Assembly (NCBI GenBank): GCA_006508105.1
Contig: QKPP01000266.1
Coordinates: 1 to 64,000 of the forward strand
Direction of reading: 5' to 3'
DNA: 64,000 nt
DNA from: Myxococcales bacterium FL481
Lineage (GTDB): Bacteria; Myxococcota_A; Polyangia; Nannocystales; Nannocystaceae
The position numbers and the translations under genes are program-made. Positions within the stretch are counted from its first letter, which is position 1; each line of letters begins with the position of its first letter. The notes under the pieces were generated by a model. The model was not told the origin of the DNA. It did no database searches and saw only the letters and a program-made list of their open reading frames with translations. Below are positions 49,356-59,709 of this stretch, piece by piece.

Positions 49356-50359
49356 CCGACATCATCTACGTGGAGGACGACATTCGGGATCACCCACGCA
49401 CCGTGGCGATCCTCGCCCGGTATCCGCAGGCGGAGATCGTCGCTTGCGACCGCTACCAAGCGGTGTTCAATCGCCGCGACCAGAACTTCCGCCTGCAAAA
49501 ACGGCGACCGTCGCTCATCTTGGCCCGCAAGCACGAGGGCCACGTACTCGCGGCCCCGGCCGGCTACGGCATCGGCGGAACGCGAAATTTCTACTTTTCG
49601 CACATGTACAACTGTGTGTTCGATTGTCAGTACTGCTTTTTGCAGGGCATGTTTCAGTCGGCGCACTACGTGGTGTTCGTCAACTTCGAGGATTTTGCGC
49701 GGGCCATTGCGACCGAGCACCGGCGGGGGAACGGCGAGCCGACGTATTTTTACTCCGGCTACGATTGCGACTCACTGGCGTTCGATGCCACGACCGGGTT
49801 CGTCGATGCGTTCCTGCCCACGTTTGCGGACCTGCCGGGCGCGTGGCTCGAGCTGCGCACCAAAAGCGTCGCGGTTTCTCGGCTGCTCGCGCGCCCCGCG
49901 ATGGACAACGTGGTCGTCGCGTTCAGTCTGGGACCCTCAGAACTGTCCGAGGGGGTCGAGGTCGGCGTCCCGTCGGTGGATCGGCGGCTCGAGGCCGCTC
50001 GTCGTCTCGCAGCGGCGGGATGGCCCATCGGGTTGCGATTCGACCCCGTGCTCTACGACCCGGCGTACGTCGAGCTGTACAACCGATTGTTTGAGCGGGT
50101 GTTTGCCGTGATTCCGGCCGAGCGCGTACATTCGGTCAGTATTGGACCGTTGCGGTTTCCCAAGGCCATGTTCGACACGATCTGGCGGCAGCAGCCGCAG
50201 GGCCGCGTGTTGTCGGGACCGCTGACGCGACGCGGCAACATGATGTCGTACGCACCCCAGCTCGAGCAGCAGATGCACCGGTTTTGCGTCGACGCGGTCT
50301 CGCAGTACATGCCGCCCGAACGGTTGTTTGCTTGCTTGCCACCGGAGTGGGCCGGGTGA
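49352..50359 (+). CDS. Radical SAM spore photoproduct lyase-like protein
   Basis: NFYFSHMYNCVFDCQYCFLQGMFQSAHYVVFVNFEDF (CxxxCxxC); overlaps the preceding gene by 4 nt. Confidence 0.88.
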   Translation: MTDIIYVEDDIRDHPRTVAILARYPQAEIVACDRYQAVFNRRDQNFRLQKRRPSLILARKHEGHVLAAPAGYGIGGTRNFYFSHMYNCVFDCQYCFLQGMFQSAHYVVFVNFEDFARAIATEHRRGNGEPTYFYSGYDCDSLAFDATTGFVDAFLPTFADLPGAWLELRTKSVAVSRLLARPAMDNVVVAFSLGPSELSEGVEVGVPSVDRRLEAARRLAAAGWPIGLRFDPVLYDPAYVELYNRLFERVFAVIPAERVHSVSIGPLRFPKAMFDTIWRQQPQGRVLSGPLTRRGNMMSYAPQLEQQMHRFCVDAVSQYMPPERLFACLPPEWAG

Positions 50360-51102
50360 ACGGCGAGCCGGTCGCGACGCCGCCGGTGCCGACCGCGAGG
50401 CGCCGTACGGTCGTCGTCACGGGGGCCAGTCGAGGTATCGGCGCAGCGATTCGCGATCGCCTGCTCGCGCGTGGGCATACGGTGATCGGCATCGGGCGAA
50501 CGGTCGCTGCGCTCCCGGGGCAACCACGCTTTGTTCCCGTCGCGCTCGACCTGGCGCAGCTCGACGCCCTTCCGGATCGGTTGGCCGAGTTGCTGACGAA
50601 CCACCCTCAACTGGATGGGCTTGTTGCGAACGCGGGGGCCGGACGTTTCGGCCATCTCGAGCAACACAACGCGTTGGCGATCCGGCGCGCGGTCGAGCTC
50701 AATCTGCTCAGTCCAATGCTCGTGGTACGGGCCTTGTTGCCGGCGTTACGCCGCAACGCGCCGGCCGACGTCGTGCTGATGGGCTCCGAGGCGGCGCTTC
50801 GCGGGAGTCGACGCGGGTGTTTGTACAGCGCCGCGAAGTTCGGGCTTCGCGGGTTCGCCCAGGCGTTGCGCGCCGAGTGTGCTGCCGGTGGCGTACGGGT
50901 CACCCAAGTCCACCCGGGATTGGTACGCACATCGTTCTTCGACGACCTCGATTTCGCGCCGGGTGAGGCCCCCGAGCATGCGATATTGCCGGGCGACGTG
51001 GCCGAGGCCGTCGACAGCATCTTGCACCTGCGGTCGCAGACGGTAGTTGACGAGATTGTGTTGTCGCCGCTGACGAACTGCGTCCAGCGAACGCGGCGAT
51101 GA
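50356..51102 (+). CDS. Short-chain dehydrogenase/reductase
   Basis: TVVVTGASRGIGAAIRDRLL, NAGAG, YSAAKFGLRGFAQALR; GTG start overlaps previous stop. Confidence 0.9.
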   Translation: MNGEPVATPPVPTARRRTVVVTGASRGIGAAIRDRLLARGHTVIGIGRTVAALPGQPRFVPVALDLAQLDALPDRLAELLTNHPQLDGLVANAGAGRFGHLEQHNALAIRRAVELNLLSPMLVVRALLPALRRNAPADVVLMGSEAALRGSRRGCLYSAAKFGLRGFAQALRAECAAGGVRVTQVHPGLVRTSFFDDLDFAPGEAPEHAILPGDVAEAVDSILHLRSQTVVDEIVLSPLTNCVQRTRR

Positions 51103-51603
51103 CTGACCTGCGGTTGGGTTTGGCCGTCGGCGGTCGCTACGAAGCAATGGCGAGGCACCCCGACCGCTGTCGGCGTCGACACCAGCACGGACCACCGCCT
51201 CTAACTCGCTGATCGACGAGGGCGGAGCCGGATGCGATCTCGGGCACCAAGGCGGCGAGTCGAGCGACCAGCTGACGAATGGCGACGCGTTCGCCGACCG
51301 CACACAACCCCGTTGCAGCGAGCCCAGTCCGAACCAAGCACTCGACTTGGCGTTCACAGCTAACCGTCATGCGGACGGGGACTGCTCGTGGGTGTTGTCG
51401 ACAGTGGCGAATCGCAGACAGTGGTAGCGTCCCTCGTCGATACCACATCACTGCGTAGTTTCGAGCAGATAGGCCGCTTGATGCCGGCAGCGCTTGCTTC
51501 GCTTCGTCCCGGATCGCTCTCTCCGATTTGCTCGTTCTCGGTCAACACCGTGCTACCCCTATGCAACTACGCGGACGCGATCCAGCCCGCAGGAAGGTTT
51601 CGT

Positions 51604-53385
51604 ATGTCATCTCGAGGTTCGACCGCTCTCGCCGCCGTCGTGTTTCTCGCCCCCGTTGTCTCTGTTCACGCGGCGGGGGGCCCATCGACCACGTCGCAGG
51701 CCGCAGGCACCGGTCAAGCGAACGTCCAACCGACCGCCCCAGATGAGGACGCTGAAGGGACAGCCGAGGCCGCCGCGACCGAGCCAGACGACGGTACACA
51801 GCGCACGCTGGCCGAGCTCTCTGACGCCGGGAGACTCCTGGTACGAGAACTCGGCTCCGCCGGTCTCGACGCGCTCATCGACAAGGCGAACGCCGGGGGC
51901 GAGCTCACCCCCGACGAGCTGGAGGTTGTCGTCGCAATCCGCCGCATGCAGATCCGAGCCTTCATCGCCGAGCTACCGAGCCTCAGCGGCGATGTCACCC
52001 TCGACGACGGCGTCGCGACGCTGCACCTGGGCAACGCCTATCGCTTCTACGCCCCCGAGCAGGCGGAGAAGATCCTCGTGGACGTCTGGAACAACCCGCC
52101 GGGACGCGCGGGCCGAGGCATCCTCGTGCCGACCGATGTCGACTTGGCGAGCCCTGACGGGTGGGCGGTTGTGCTTGAGTTCGCCGAGGACGGCTACATT
52201 GACGACGAGGACGCCGATGACATCGACTACAACGACTTGCTGGCATCGATTCAAAGCACGGACGAGCCCGAAAACAAGCAGCGCTCGAAACAGGGCTACC
52301 CCGCCATTTTCACCGTTGATTGGGCCGAACCACCTCACTACGACAAAGACAAGCACGCGCTGTACTGGGCCTTGCACTTGGCGCCGGACCCCGAGGGCAG
52401 CGACCCTGACAAATCCTCGCTAAACTACATGATTCGCGTTTTGGGACGGCGCGGAGTGCTTGAGCTCAACGCGGTCGCCGAGCTCCGGCAACTGCCGGAC
52501 ATCCGGCCGCGCATGGAGGAGGTGTACAAACTCGTGGAGTTCGAGCCGGGACACCGATATGCAGACTTTGATCCAGATCTCGACAAGGTCGCTGCCTACG
52601 GACTCGGCGGTTTGATCGCAGGGAAGCTGGCGATGAAGACAGGGCTTTTTGCGATCATTCTCAAGGGGCTACTCGCGGCCAAAAAAGCGTTGCTCGTCGG
52701 CGGCCTCGCCCTGCTCGCCGCCATTCGGACCCTCCTTCGGCGCCGGAAGGGTGCGGTCGCCAACGACGTCGAGACGTCGAGCGATGCCACTGAAGATCAA
52801 CCGAATGGCCAAAGCCAGTCCGACCCCCGGCGCGCGTCCACCAAACTCCGCGCGCAGCACTTGATGCTGCCCCGTATCATGTGGGGGGGCAACATCGCCG
52901 CATTGTTTTTCTTTGGTAGCCAGGCCTATGCCCAGACCAAAGGCGCGACGACAGAAGAGATCCCCGAGGCCATGTTGGTCACGTTTATCTGTATCGCCGT
53001 GGCCGCGATCGTCGGCTCCTGGTGGTTCCCGCCTTTTCTGGTGAAGCGCACCGGTTCGTGGCCACTACCGCGCTTCACCAGAAATCCCCAAGCTCTCGAA
53101 CAGGCCATGCGAAATGTTGGTCCGGGAGGCGATCCTCTCCTTGCCGGCGTCCAGGCCTGCGTGACCTCGTACATCATTCGATTGGCATGCCTCGAATCTG
53201 TCGCCGTGTTCGGCTTGTTGCTCACCTTCATGGCCGGAGATCTCGGTTATTATCTCGCGTTCGCAACTGTCGCCCTCCTCAACCTGATCTTCGCCCGGTT
53301 TCCCAAGCGTACTATCGAGGAGACGTGGTACCGGATCCTCCGCGAAGGCGCGGCCTCTCCCGCCGCGGAGGCGGGCAGCGCTTGA
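51604..53385 (+). CDS. DUF2167-type membrane-anchored protein with extended C-terminal membrane domain
   Basis: YRFYAPEQAEKILVDVWNNPPGRAGRGILVP, VDWAEPPHYDKDKHALYWALHLA, LNYMIRVLGRRGVLELNAVAEL; additional TM segments after about residue 430. Confidence 0.8.
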   Translation: MSSRGSTALAAVVFLAPVVSVHAAGGPSTTSQAAGTGQANVQPTAPDEDAEGTAEAAATEPDDGTQRTLAELSDAGRLLVRELGSAGLDALIDKANAGGELTPDELEVVVAIRRMQIRAFIAELPSLSGDVTLDDGVATLHLGNAYRFYAPEQAEKILVDVWNNPPGRAGRGILVPTDVDLASPDGWAVVLEFAEDGYIDDEDADDIDYNDLLASIQSTDEPENKQRSKQGYPAIFTVDWAEPPHYDKDKHALYWALHLAPDPEGSDPDKSSLNYMIRVLGRRGVLELNAVAELRQLPDIRPRMEEVYKLVEFEPGHRYADFDPDLDKVAAYGLGGLIAGKLAMKTGLFAIILKGLLAAKKALLVGGLALLAAIRTLLRRRKGAVANDVETSSDATEDQPNGQSQSDPRRASTKLRAQHLMLPRIMWGGNIAALFFFGSQAYAQTKGATTEEIPEAMLVTFICIAVAAIVGSWWFPPFLVKRTGSWPLPRFTRNPQALEQAMRNVGPGGDPLLAGVQACVTSYIIRLACLESVAVFGLLLTFMAGDLGYYLAFATVALLNLIFARFPKRTIEETWYRILREGAASPAAEAGSA

Positions 53386-53640
53386 GTCGGATGAAGTGAC
53401 AACAGGGCCGAGGGGACGAGCGCGGGGAGGGGCGAAGGGCCGCGCGGGCACGATCGCTGCGCCCCGGGGGCTTTGACCCGGGCGCGGCGGCTTTGTTTCG
53501 GCGCCGAGCGAGGTCTGGAGGCCGGAGGGGGCCTGCACGAGAGCACCGGCCTTGGCACAGCCCGAGCTGGCGAAGCCGCGCCCTCCGGTAGAGCCACAGC
53601 GTTTAGAATCGCGCCCACCGCCCGCCGCGAGGCCACGCCG

Positions 53641-55092
53641 ATGTCGAAGTCCACCGCGCCCCAGTTTGTCGGACGACTCACTGCTTTGCTGCTCGTCTTG
53701 TCGTTCTCGTCGCTGCATGCGGCCTCGCCCGGCGCCTCGGAGGATTCGCTTGAGGCGTTCATTGCCGAAGAGCTCCCGCGTTCGGGTGCGCCGGGGGTGG
53801 CGTACGCGATCGTGCGTGACGGTGAAGTGCGACGCGTGGGGGCCCGTGGCACGGTGCGACAAGGCCACGATCTGCCCGTGAGCGAGCAGACTCCGTTTGT
53901 CTCTGGTTCGATCTCGAAGAGCTTCACAGCCCTCGCTACGATGCAACTGGTCGAAGCGCACGAGATCGAGTTGGACGCCGAGCTATCGACCTATCTCAGC
54001 GACTGTCGCGACCGCCCGGCGGGCGCCATCACAATCCGTCAGTTGCTCAGCCACACCAGCGGCTACTCGACCCTGCAGGGAAATCGCTCGCCTCCCGCGG
54101 TGAGCGGAGAAGCGGTGGACCTCGACAGCGGGGTGCGGGCGCTGGCCCGGGTTAGCCCAGAGCGGGAGCCGGGAACGACATGGGCCTACTCGAATGCCAA
54201 CTATCAGATTCTCGGTCGCGTGATTGAAGAGGTCAGTGGAGAAAGCTTTGAGTCCTACCTGCAAACCCATATTCTCGAGGAAGTTGGGATGCTGAATAGT
54301 TTCGTGGCCGACGGTGAGGCCCATGCAGAGATGGCGAGGGGCCATCGGCCTTGGTTCGGCCGCAAACGCGAGATCCCGCTGCAGGCAACGGAACGTCTGA
54401 GCGCGCCGCAAGGCGGAGTGGTGGCCAGTGCCGAGGACTTGGCCCGATACATGGCGGTCTTACTCAATGGTCGAGATGACATCCTCAGCGCCGAGGGCAA
54501 GGCCCGCATGTGGCGGGCGGCGAACGATGTCTCTCCCCACTACGGATTCGGTTGGTTTCTAAGCCCGGACGAAGGACGGGTCTGGCACTCCGGCTCGACC
54601 CCCGGGGTCGAAAGCCTCGCGACCATGTTCCCCGAGCGGCGAGCCGCGGTTGTTGTGTTGGTGAATGCGGGAAGTGGTGTGGGCTTTGGAGAGACGACCG
54701 GTTTGCTCAATGGGATTACCGCACGGGCCTTGGGTCTCGACTACCGCGGCGAGGGCAGCCGCTGGTTGCAGAAACTGACGTTTGTTGGACTGGCGGTGAC
54801 TCCCGTGCTGTTTTTGCTCTGCATGGGGTGGGCCTGGCTGCGCCGAGACGAGATCCGGGCGCAGTCGGGGTTGCGAGGGGTGGTCAGCCGATGGATGCCG
54901 CTGCTCACAACCCTCGCTGCCGCGGGATTCATCGTCGTACTGCTTCCCCGGATATTCGGCGTGCCCTTGGACACGCTTGCGCGCTTCCAGCCCGACCTCA
55001 CCTTGCTGCTGCGTGCGACCGCATGGACGGGCCCGGCCTGGGCTTTGTTTCGCCTTGGCCTGGCGTTTTCCGGTCGCTCGAGAGCCGCCTAA
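53641..55092 (+). CDS. Serine hydrolase, beta-lactamase family, with C-terminal TM domain
   Basis: VSGSISKSFTALATMQLVE (SxxK), YSNANYQILGRVIEEVSG, HSGSTPGVESLATMFP; TM segments at C-terminus. Confidence 0.92.
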   Translation: MSKSTAPQFVGRLTALLLVLSFSSLHAASPGASEDSLEAFIAEELPRSGAPGVAYAIVRDGEVRRVGARGTVRQGHDLPVSEQTPFVSGSISKSFTALATMQLVEAHEIELDAELSTYLSDCRDRPAGAITIRQLLSHTSGYSTLQGNRSPPAVSGEAVDLDSGVRALARVSPEREPGTTWAYSNANYQILGRVIEEVSGESFESYLQTHILEEVGMLNSFVADGEAHAEMARGHRPWFGRKREIPLQATERLSAPQGGVVASAEDLARYMAVLLNGRDDILSAEGKARMWRAANDVSPHYGFGWFLSPDEGRVWHSGSTPGVESLATMFPERRAAVVVLVNAGSGVGFGETTGLLNGITARALGLDYRGEGSRWLQKLTFVGLAVTPVLFLLCMGWAWLRRDEIRAQSGLRGVVSRWMPLLTTLAAAGFIVVLLPRIFGVPLDTLARFQPDLTLLLRATAWTGPAWALFRLGLAFSGRSRAA

Positions 55093-55245
55093 ACGAGCCA
55101 GCGAGATCGGCCGAGGCAAAGGAGGCTCTCGACCGAGCGTCTTCGTTTTCAGTGCACGCAGTAGTAGCGGGTTGCGCGGATTTGATGGCTCGTCAAGTCG
55201 TATTCGCGTTGAGCTCTTCTGCGGTGAGCTTGGGACACCCGGCCC

Positions 55246-55758
55246 CTACTTTGCCAGCCTGGAGCGGGGCTCGGCCGATGCCACCGCTTTGTAGCTGAGA
55301 ATCGCTACGACTCCATGTAGGCTCATCGTGAAACAAAACCCTGCGATCTTGGCCACGTCCGGATCGGAGCCGGTCGCTCGTACAAGGCCGATCTCCATCA
55401 TCACGACCGTCAAAGCGATCAGAATAAAAAAGGTCGACATCACCGATGTGGCCGCCAAACCATAGGAACGGCGCGCCCAAAGGCGCATCCCTCCGACCGC
55501 GGCGAGTGGAAGCATGACCGCCATATCGATCACCCGAGCTGCGTTCGCCGGGAGTTGGGTGCCACGCAGGCTCTCGGCCGGCATGCCGGTCGACAACGCG
55601 GTTACCACGTCACGGACCCAAAAACCGTACCCCAAGACGACAGCCGCGAGCATGATCAGTGCGGCAGCCCGGGTCGCGCTTGTCGACGGCGCGTCGTCAG
55701 TTGACTGCGCCAAGGCCCGAAGACCGGTCGGGGCGAGGAACGATCCGAGCCACGGCAA
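55246..55758 (-). CDS. Hypothetical integral membrane protein
   Basis: Several hydrophobic helices (AALIMLAAVVLGYGFWV, MAVMLPLAAVGGMRLW, VMSTFFILIALTVVMMEIGLV). Confidence 0.55.
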   Translation of the reverse strand: MPWLGSFLAPTGLRALAQSTDDAPSTSATRAAALIMLAAVVLGYGFWVRDVVTALSTGMPAESLRGTQLPANAARVIDMAVMLPLAAVGGMRLWARRSYGLAATSVMSTFFILIALTVVMMEIGLVRATGSDPDVAKIAGFCFTMSLHGVVAILSYKAVASAEPRSRLAK

Positions 55759-56210
55759 GTGCCGGCATCACGTGACACGAGGATCACCGAATCGCGACCA
55801 GCGGTCGCCCGAATTCGGCAACATCACCCCGGAAAAGAATGCATACCCGCTGCGAGCACGCGGCAAGCCTGTCGTCGCAGCCTTTGTCGACCTCGCCGCG
55901 AGGGCGCCGTAGCTGACCGGTGCGACGGGCCTGCTGCCAGCGCGATTGACAGCCTTCTCCGAGCCAGCGGACCTTCGAGAACTCGGCTCAACCGCCGAGT
56001 TCAACCACCACCCCACGTCCGGCCACAGCCTCGCCGCGGGACACCCCGCGGACAACCCCCATGACGAACGACGAAGTCGCCGAAGCGAGCGACAGCGGCG
56101 TCCCGGTCAAGGCGTGGGGCCGACGCGCTGCTCGTCCTCAAGCCCGCCTAGGTGCCCGGTCAGGAGGTCGGTAAGGCGGTCTCAGGGGACGGTGGAGGTT
56201 GGCACACGGA

Positions 56211-57380
56211 TTATCGTTCACGATCCGCTGGCGGAGTCCGGTCGGACTCGGTCGGGTCTGACGGTGGGGTTGCGGGCCATGCCACGTCGATCGTCTCCGG
56301 CAGGACACCTGGGGCGCAGCTGTGTAGGCGCGCAAGCAACATCTCGCTCACCGGTGTGCCGCCGCACGCGAGCAGCACGCCCTGAGTCGTGACGACGTCA
56401 CGTGCGAAGACCATTCCGCACTCCAGCGCGTGGCTCGACACGGCTTGGGTCTGCGAGCGTGGCCATAGCGCTTCGACGCCGGCGTCCTGCAATGCGTCCA
56501 TCCACGGGCGGCTGGCACCTCGTCGCGCCAGTTCGGCCATCGCATCGCGAAAGGGCGTGCCGGTAGACACCCGTTGCACCAGGACGCGGGCCCAAAACAG
56601 CAGGTGGGCTTCGGAGTCGTCGTCTGTCAGCGGGTCGGGGTTCCAGGACTGCTCGAGGAGCGACACGAGGGCGTCCAGGCGGGGGATTCGTTCCAACACG
56701 CGTCGGGTCAGCGCATTGGATTGCTCGCGCCAAGTCGCGAGGTCGTCGTCGTCGGTGTCACCTTGGACGAGTCGCAATGCGAGTTCTGGTGGCGCTGCGA
56801 GAGCGCCGAGATCGTGCAACAGCGACGCGACTTCAAGCGTCCATCCCGTCGTGCGGCCACGGGCTCGGTTCGCCGCTGCGACGACGCGCCGTACGCTCTG
56901 CGCGTGCGCGTAGTGGCGCGGAGCCACGATAGACCAGACATCCACCAACGCGTCCACGCTTCCGCGGAGGGTTTCCTCGAGCAATGTCTGCTCGACGCGT
57001 ACGAGCTCGTACTGTCGATAGGCCGCGCGCAGGCAACGAATCAGCTGCTCGGTCGGACAAGGCTTGACCAGAAATCGGAAGATCTGGCCGTCGTTGATCG
57101 CGGCGACCGCAGTTGTGAGATCGGTTTGTCCGGTCAACAAGACTCGGACAGCCGTCGGGGCCAGCTTGCGCGCTCGCGCGAGGAACTCCGCTCCCATCAT
57201 CCCCGGCATTCGCATGTCCGACACAATGACGGCGAACGTTTCGTGTTCGAGCCGCCGCAGAGCCTGCACGGGGTCGGTGGCGCAGTGGACCGTGAAGAAG
57301 CGGCGGACACCATTTTCGATCCCGTCGAGGACATCCTCTTCGTCGTCGACGCAGAGAATGGCGGGGCGCGGGCTCGTCAT
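56211..57380 (-). CDS. Response regulator with degenerate HD/HD-GYP-like output domain
   Basis: PAILCVDDEEDVLDGI, AVIVSDMRMPGMMGAEFL, FRFLVKPC; LEVASLLHDLGALAAPPELALRL. Start cat 57378-57380 overlaps the upstream gene stop. Confidence 0.85.
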   Translation of the reverse strand: MTSPRPAILCVDDEEDVLDGIENGVRRFFTVHCATDPVQALRRLEHETFAVIVSDMRMPGMMGAEFLARARKLAPTAVRVLLTGQTDLTTAVAAINDGQIFRFLVKPCPTEQLIRCLRAAYRQYELVRVEQTLLEETLRGSVDALVDVWSIVAPRHYAHAQSVRRVVAAANRARGRTTGWTLEVASLLHDLGALAAPPELALRLVQGDTDDDDLATWREQSNALTRRVLERIPRLDALVSLLEQSWNPDPLTDDDSEAHLLFWARVLVQRVSTGTPFRDAMAELARRGASRPWMDALQDAGVEALWPRSQTQAVSSHALECGMVFARDVVTTQGVLLACGGTPVSEMLLARLHSCAPGVLPETIDVAWPATPPSDPTESDRTPPADRER

Positions 57381-58435
57381 GCCACCAGCAGTTCCCACTC
57401 GGCCCGGCGCGCGCGAAGCCAGGGGAGGTCGAGCAGCCCAGCGCATGGACCGTGCGCGAGGTCGCGGCCATGCGCCAGCTGATCCGCGACATAGATCGCC
57501 GTGGCGAGATTCGGCTGGGCCTGCGGTGATGCTTCGGGCAAGTGGTGAAATGCCACCGCCTCGACCAAGGCGCTCGGCATTCCCCACAGGGCAAGCAACG
57601 CTGCCCCGACCTTTGTGTGGTCAACCGTGTCGGCTAGTGGCAGCGCACGCCCGAGGTCGTGCAACAACGCGGCGGCGGTGAGACGGCCAGAACCGAGTTC
57701 TGGAAACGCTTGCTTGGCCAAGCTTGCCACCTCGAGCGTGTGCGCTCGCAGTCCGTCCCGTTGTGCCGCCGCGTTCTCTCCTGTCCACAAGTCCTCGGCC
57801 AGCGCTAACGCACGAGTTGTGTCGAGACCGAGCCAGCTGACGGCATCGTCGACGCTTTCGATCGGCATCGCAGGGCTCATCCACGCCGAGTTGGCCAACT
57901 TGAGCAGTTCACACGCCAGCTGAGGTTCGTTGGCGACCACAGCGGCGATCGACTTGACGGTGGCGTCTGGCTGATCGAGCGCCACCCCCACGCGTGAATA
58001 GAGGCCCGAAGCGGGCAGCAGGGTCCGAAACTGGGCGACGCTGCTGCGCACTACGGGATCGTCGAGGTAGTGCTCGAGAGCCTTCATCCGGTCGATGACT
58101 CCCCGCAACTCGGCTAGATCGCACGGCTTGGCGAGTACGTCGTGGGCGAGGCAAGCGGCATTGATGACCGCGGCGGCGGTGGCATAGCCCGACAAGACGA
58201 TGCGAATCGCGTGGGGTTGGGTCGTCAAGGCGTGCTTGAGGACGGCAACGCCATCGATTTGGGGCATGCGCATGTCGGTGACCACCACGTCGTAGCGGTG
58301 TCGCGACAGGCATTCGACGGCCTCGGGTCCGCCGTGGGCCAGGTGGACCCGCCACTGTCTTCGCTGGGGTCGCAAAGTGTTTTCGAGGCCCTCGAGAACA
58401 TCGATCTCATCGTCGACGAGCAGGATGTCGATCAT
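57377..58435 (-). CDS. Response regulator with HDOD-domain output
   Basis: [88 protein letters not shown]. Confidence 0.9.
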   Translation of the reverse strand: MIDILLVDDEIDVLEGLENTLRPQRRQWRVHLAHGGPEAVECLSRHRYDVVVTDMRMPQIDGVAVLKHALTTQPHAIRIVLSGYATAAAVINAACLAHDVLAKPCDLAELRGVIDRMKALEHYLDDPVVRSSVAQFRTLLPASGLYSRVGVALDQPDATVKSIAAVVANEPQLACELLKLANSAWMSPAMPIESVDDAVSWLGLDTTRALALAEDLWTGENAAAQRDGLRAHTLEVASLAKQAFPELGSGRLTAAALLHDLGRALPLADTVDHTKVGAALLALWGMPSALVEAVAFHHLPEASPQAQPNLATAIYVADQLAHGRDLAHGPCAGLLDLPWLRARRAEWELLVA

Positions 58436-59709
58436 GCGGCTTGCTCCTGGGCGGTCAGCGGGAACGAGATGATGACGCTGGTGCCTTGACCCGGCTCGGA
58501 CTCCAGCTTGATCTGCGCGTCGTGGCGCCGGGCCATGGCGTGCACCTGCGCCAGGCCCTGGCCGGTTCCTTCGCCGACGGGCTTGGTCGTGAAGAAGGGT
58601 TCGAAAACCCGCTCCTGTAGCTCTGGTGGAATGCCGCAACCGTTGTCAGAGACGCGGATCGTGACGGCGGTGGAGTCTCGCGTGGTGCCAATGCGGATCG
58701 TTCCCGTGCCGTGGTCGCCATGACGCTCGGTAACGGCGTGAGCCGCGTTGACGATGAGGTTCAACAGCGCCTGTTGAACCTCCCCCTCGTGCAGCATCAG
58801 TGTAGGGAGATCGCCGAGATTCAAGGTGATGTCGGCTACGTACTTGTACTCGTTTTTCGCGATGACGAGGGTTGTCTCGACCAGTTCGTTGAGCTCGGCG
58901 CACACCGGGGCTTGTCCCGGGTGAGAAAACCGTCGCAGTGCAGCTACGATCTCTGCCACGCGAGCGACACCTTGGCGGGCCCGGTCCACTGCCCGCGGTC
59001 CTCGGCGGCGGATATAGTCGAGATCGGCCTCCTCCATCAGAGTCGTGAGGGCGCCCCGAGCCGCCGCGGGGATCGCCGCGCCGCGATCCTCAACGACTTC
59101 GCGGTGTGCGTCGACCAAGGTGAGAAGACTGTCGACCACCGAGCCCAGAAACTGCACATTGTCTCCGACGAACTGCAAGGGGGTGTTGATCTCGTGGGCG
59201 ACGCCTGCAGCGAGTTGACCGACCGCTTCGAGTTTCTGGGCTTGCCTCAGTTCAGCCTCCAAGCGGCGACGTTCGCGTTGGTCGACGGCGACGCAGATCC
59301 ACCGCCTCGGTTCGTCGCCAGCGAGGCGGGCCGAGACGAGAACCGGGATCGCGATGTTTCCCGTGCCCTCCCATTCGCACTCAAGACTGTGAACACTGCG
59401 CGAGTCTCCCAGCGCTATGTCTGCCTCCGGCCACCAGCGCGTCAGTGACCCGGCCAACAGACTCTCTCGTGAAAACCCGAGCAAGCTGGCGGCAAACTCA
59501 TTGGTCTCGACGACTCGAAGAGACTCGTCGGTCACAAACAACGCGGCGGGCATGGCCTCGTGAACGGCTCGCAAGGCGCTGGCCGCCGCGCTGAGCTGCC
59601 GATTGGCGAGGAACAAGTCTCTGGTTTTGTCCTCGATCATCGCCTCGAGGATCTGTACCTTGGCCTCGGCTCGCTCGAGTCGGGCCTGGGCGGTGGCTTC
59701 GGAGATCAC
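58432..59709 (-). CDS. PAS-domain sensor histidine kinase
   Basis: [94 protein letters not shown] start 59709 overlaps H-NOX stop. Confidence 0.92.
   Translation of the reverse strand: MISEATAQARLERAEAKVQILEAMIEDKTRDLFLANRQLSAAASALRAVHEAMPAALFVTDESLRVVETNEFAASLLGFSRESLLAGSLTRWWPEADIALGDSRSVHSLECEWEGTGNIAIPVLVSARLAGDEPRRWICVAVDQRERRRLEAELRQAQKLEAVGQLAAGVAHEINTPLQFVGDNVQFLGSVVDSLLTLVDAHREVVEDRGAAIPAAARGALTTLMEEADLDYIRRRGPRAVDRARQGVARVAEIVAALRRFSHPGQAPVCAELNELVETTLVIAKNEYKYVADITLNLGDLPTLMLHEGEVQQALLNLIVNAAHAVTERHGDHGTGTIRIGTTRDSTAVTIRVSDNGCGIPPELQERVFEPFFTTKPVGEGTGQGLAQVHAMARRHDAQIKLESEPGQGTSVIISFPLTAQEQAA

Noticed and set aside
55760-56210. Several ORFs of 95-148 aa on both strands between the membrane protein and the HD regulator
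   Set aside because: No recognisable motifs and Pro/Arg-rich compositions typical of spurious high-GC frames.
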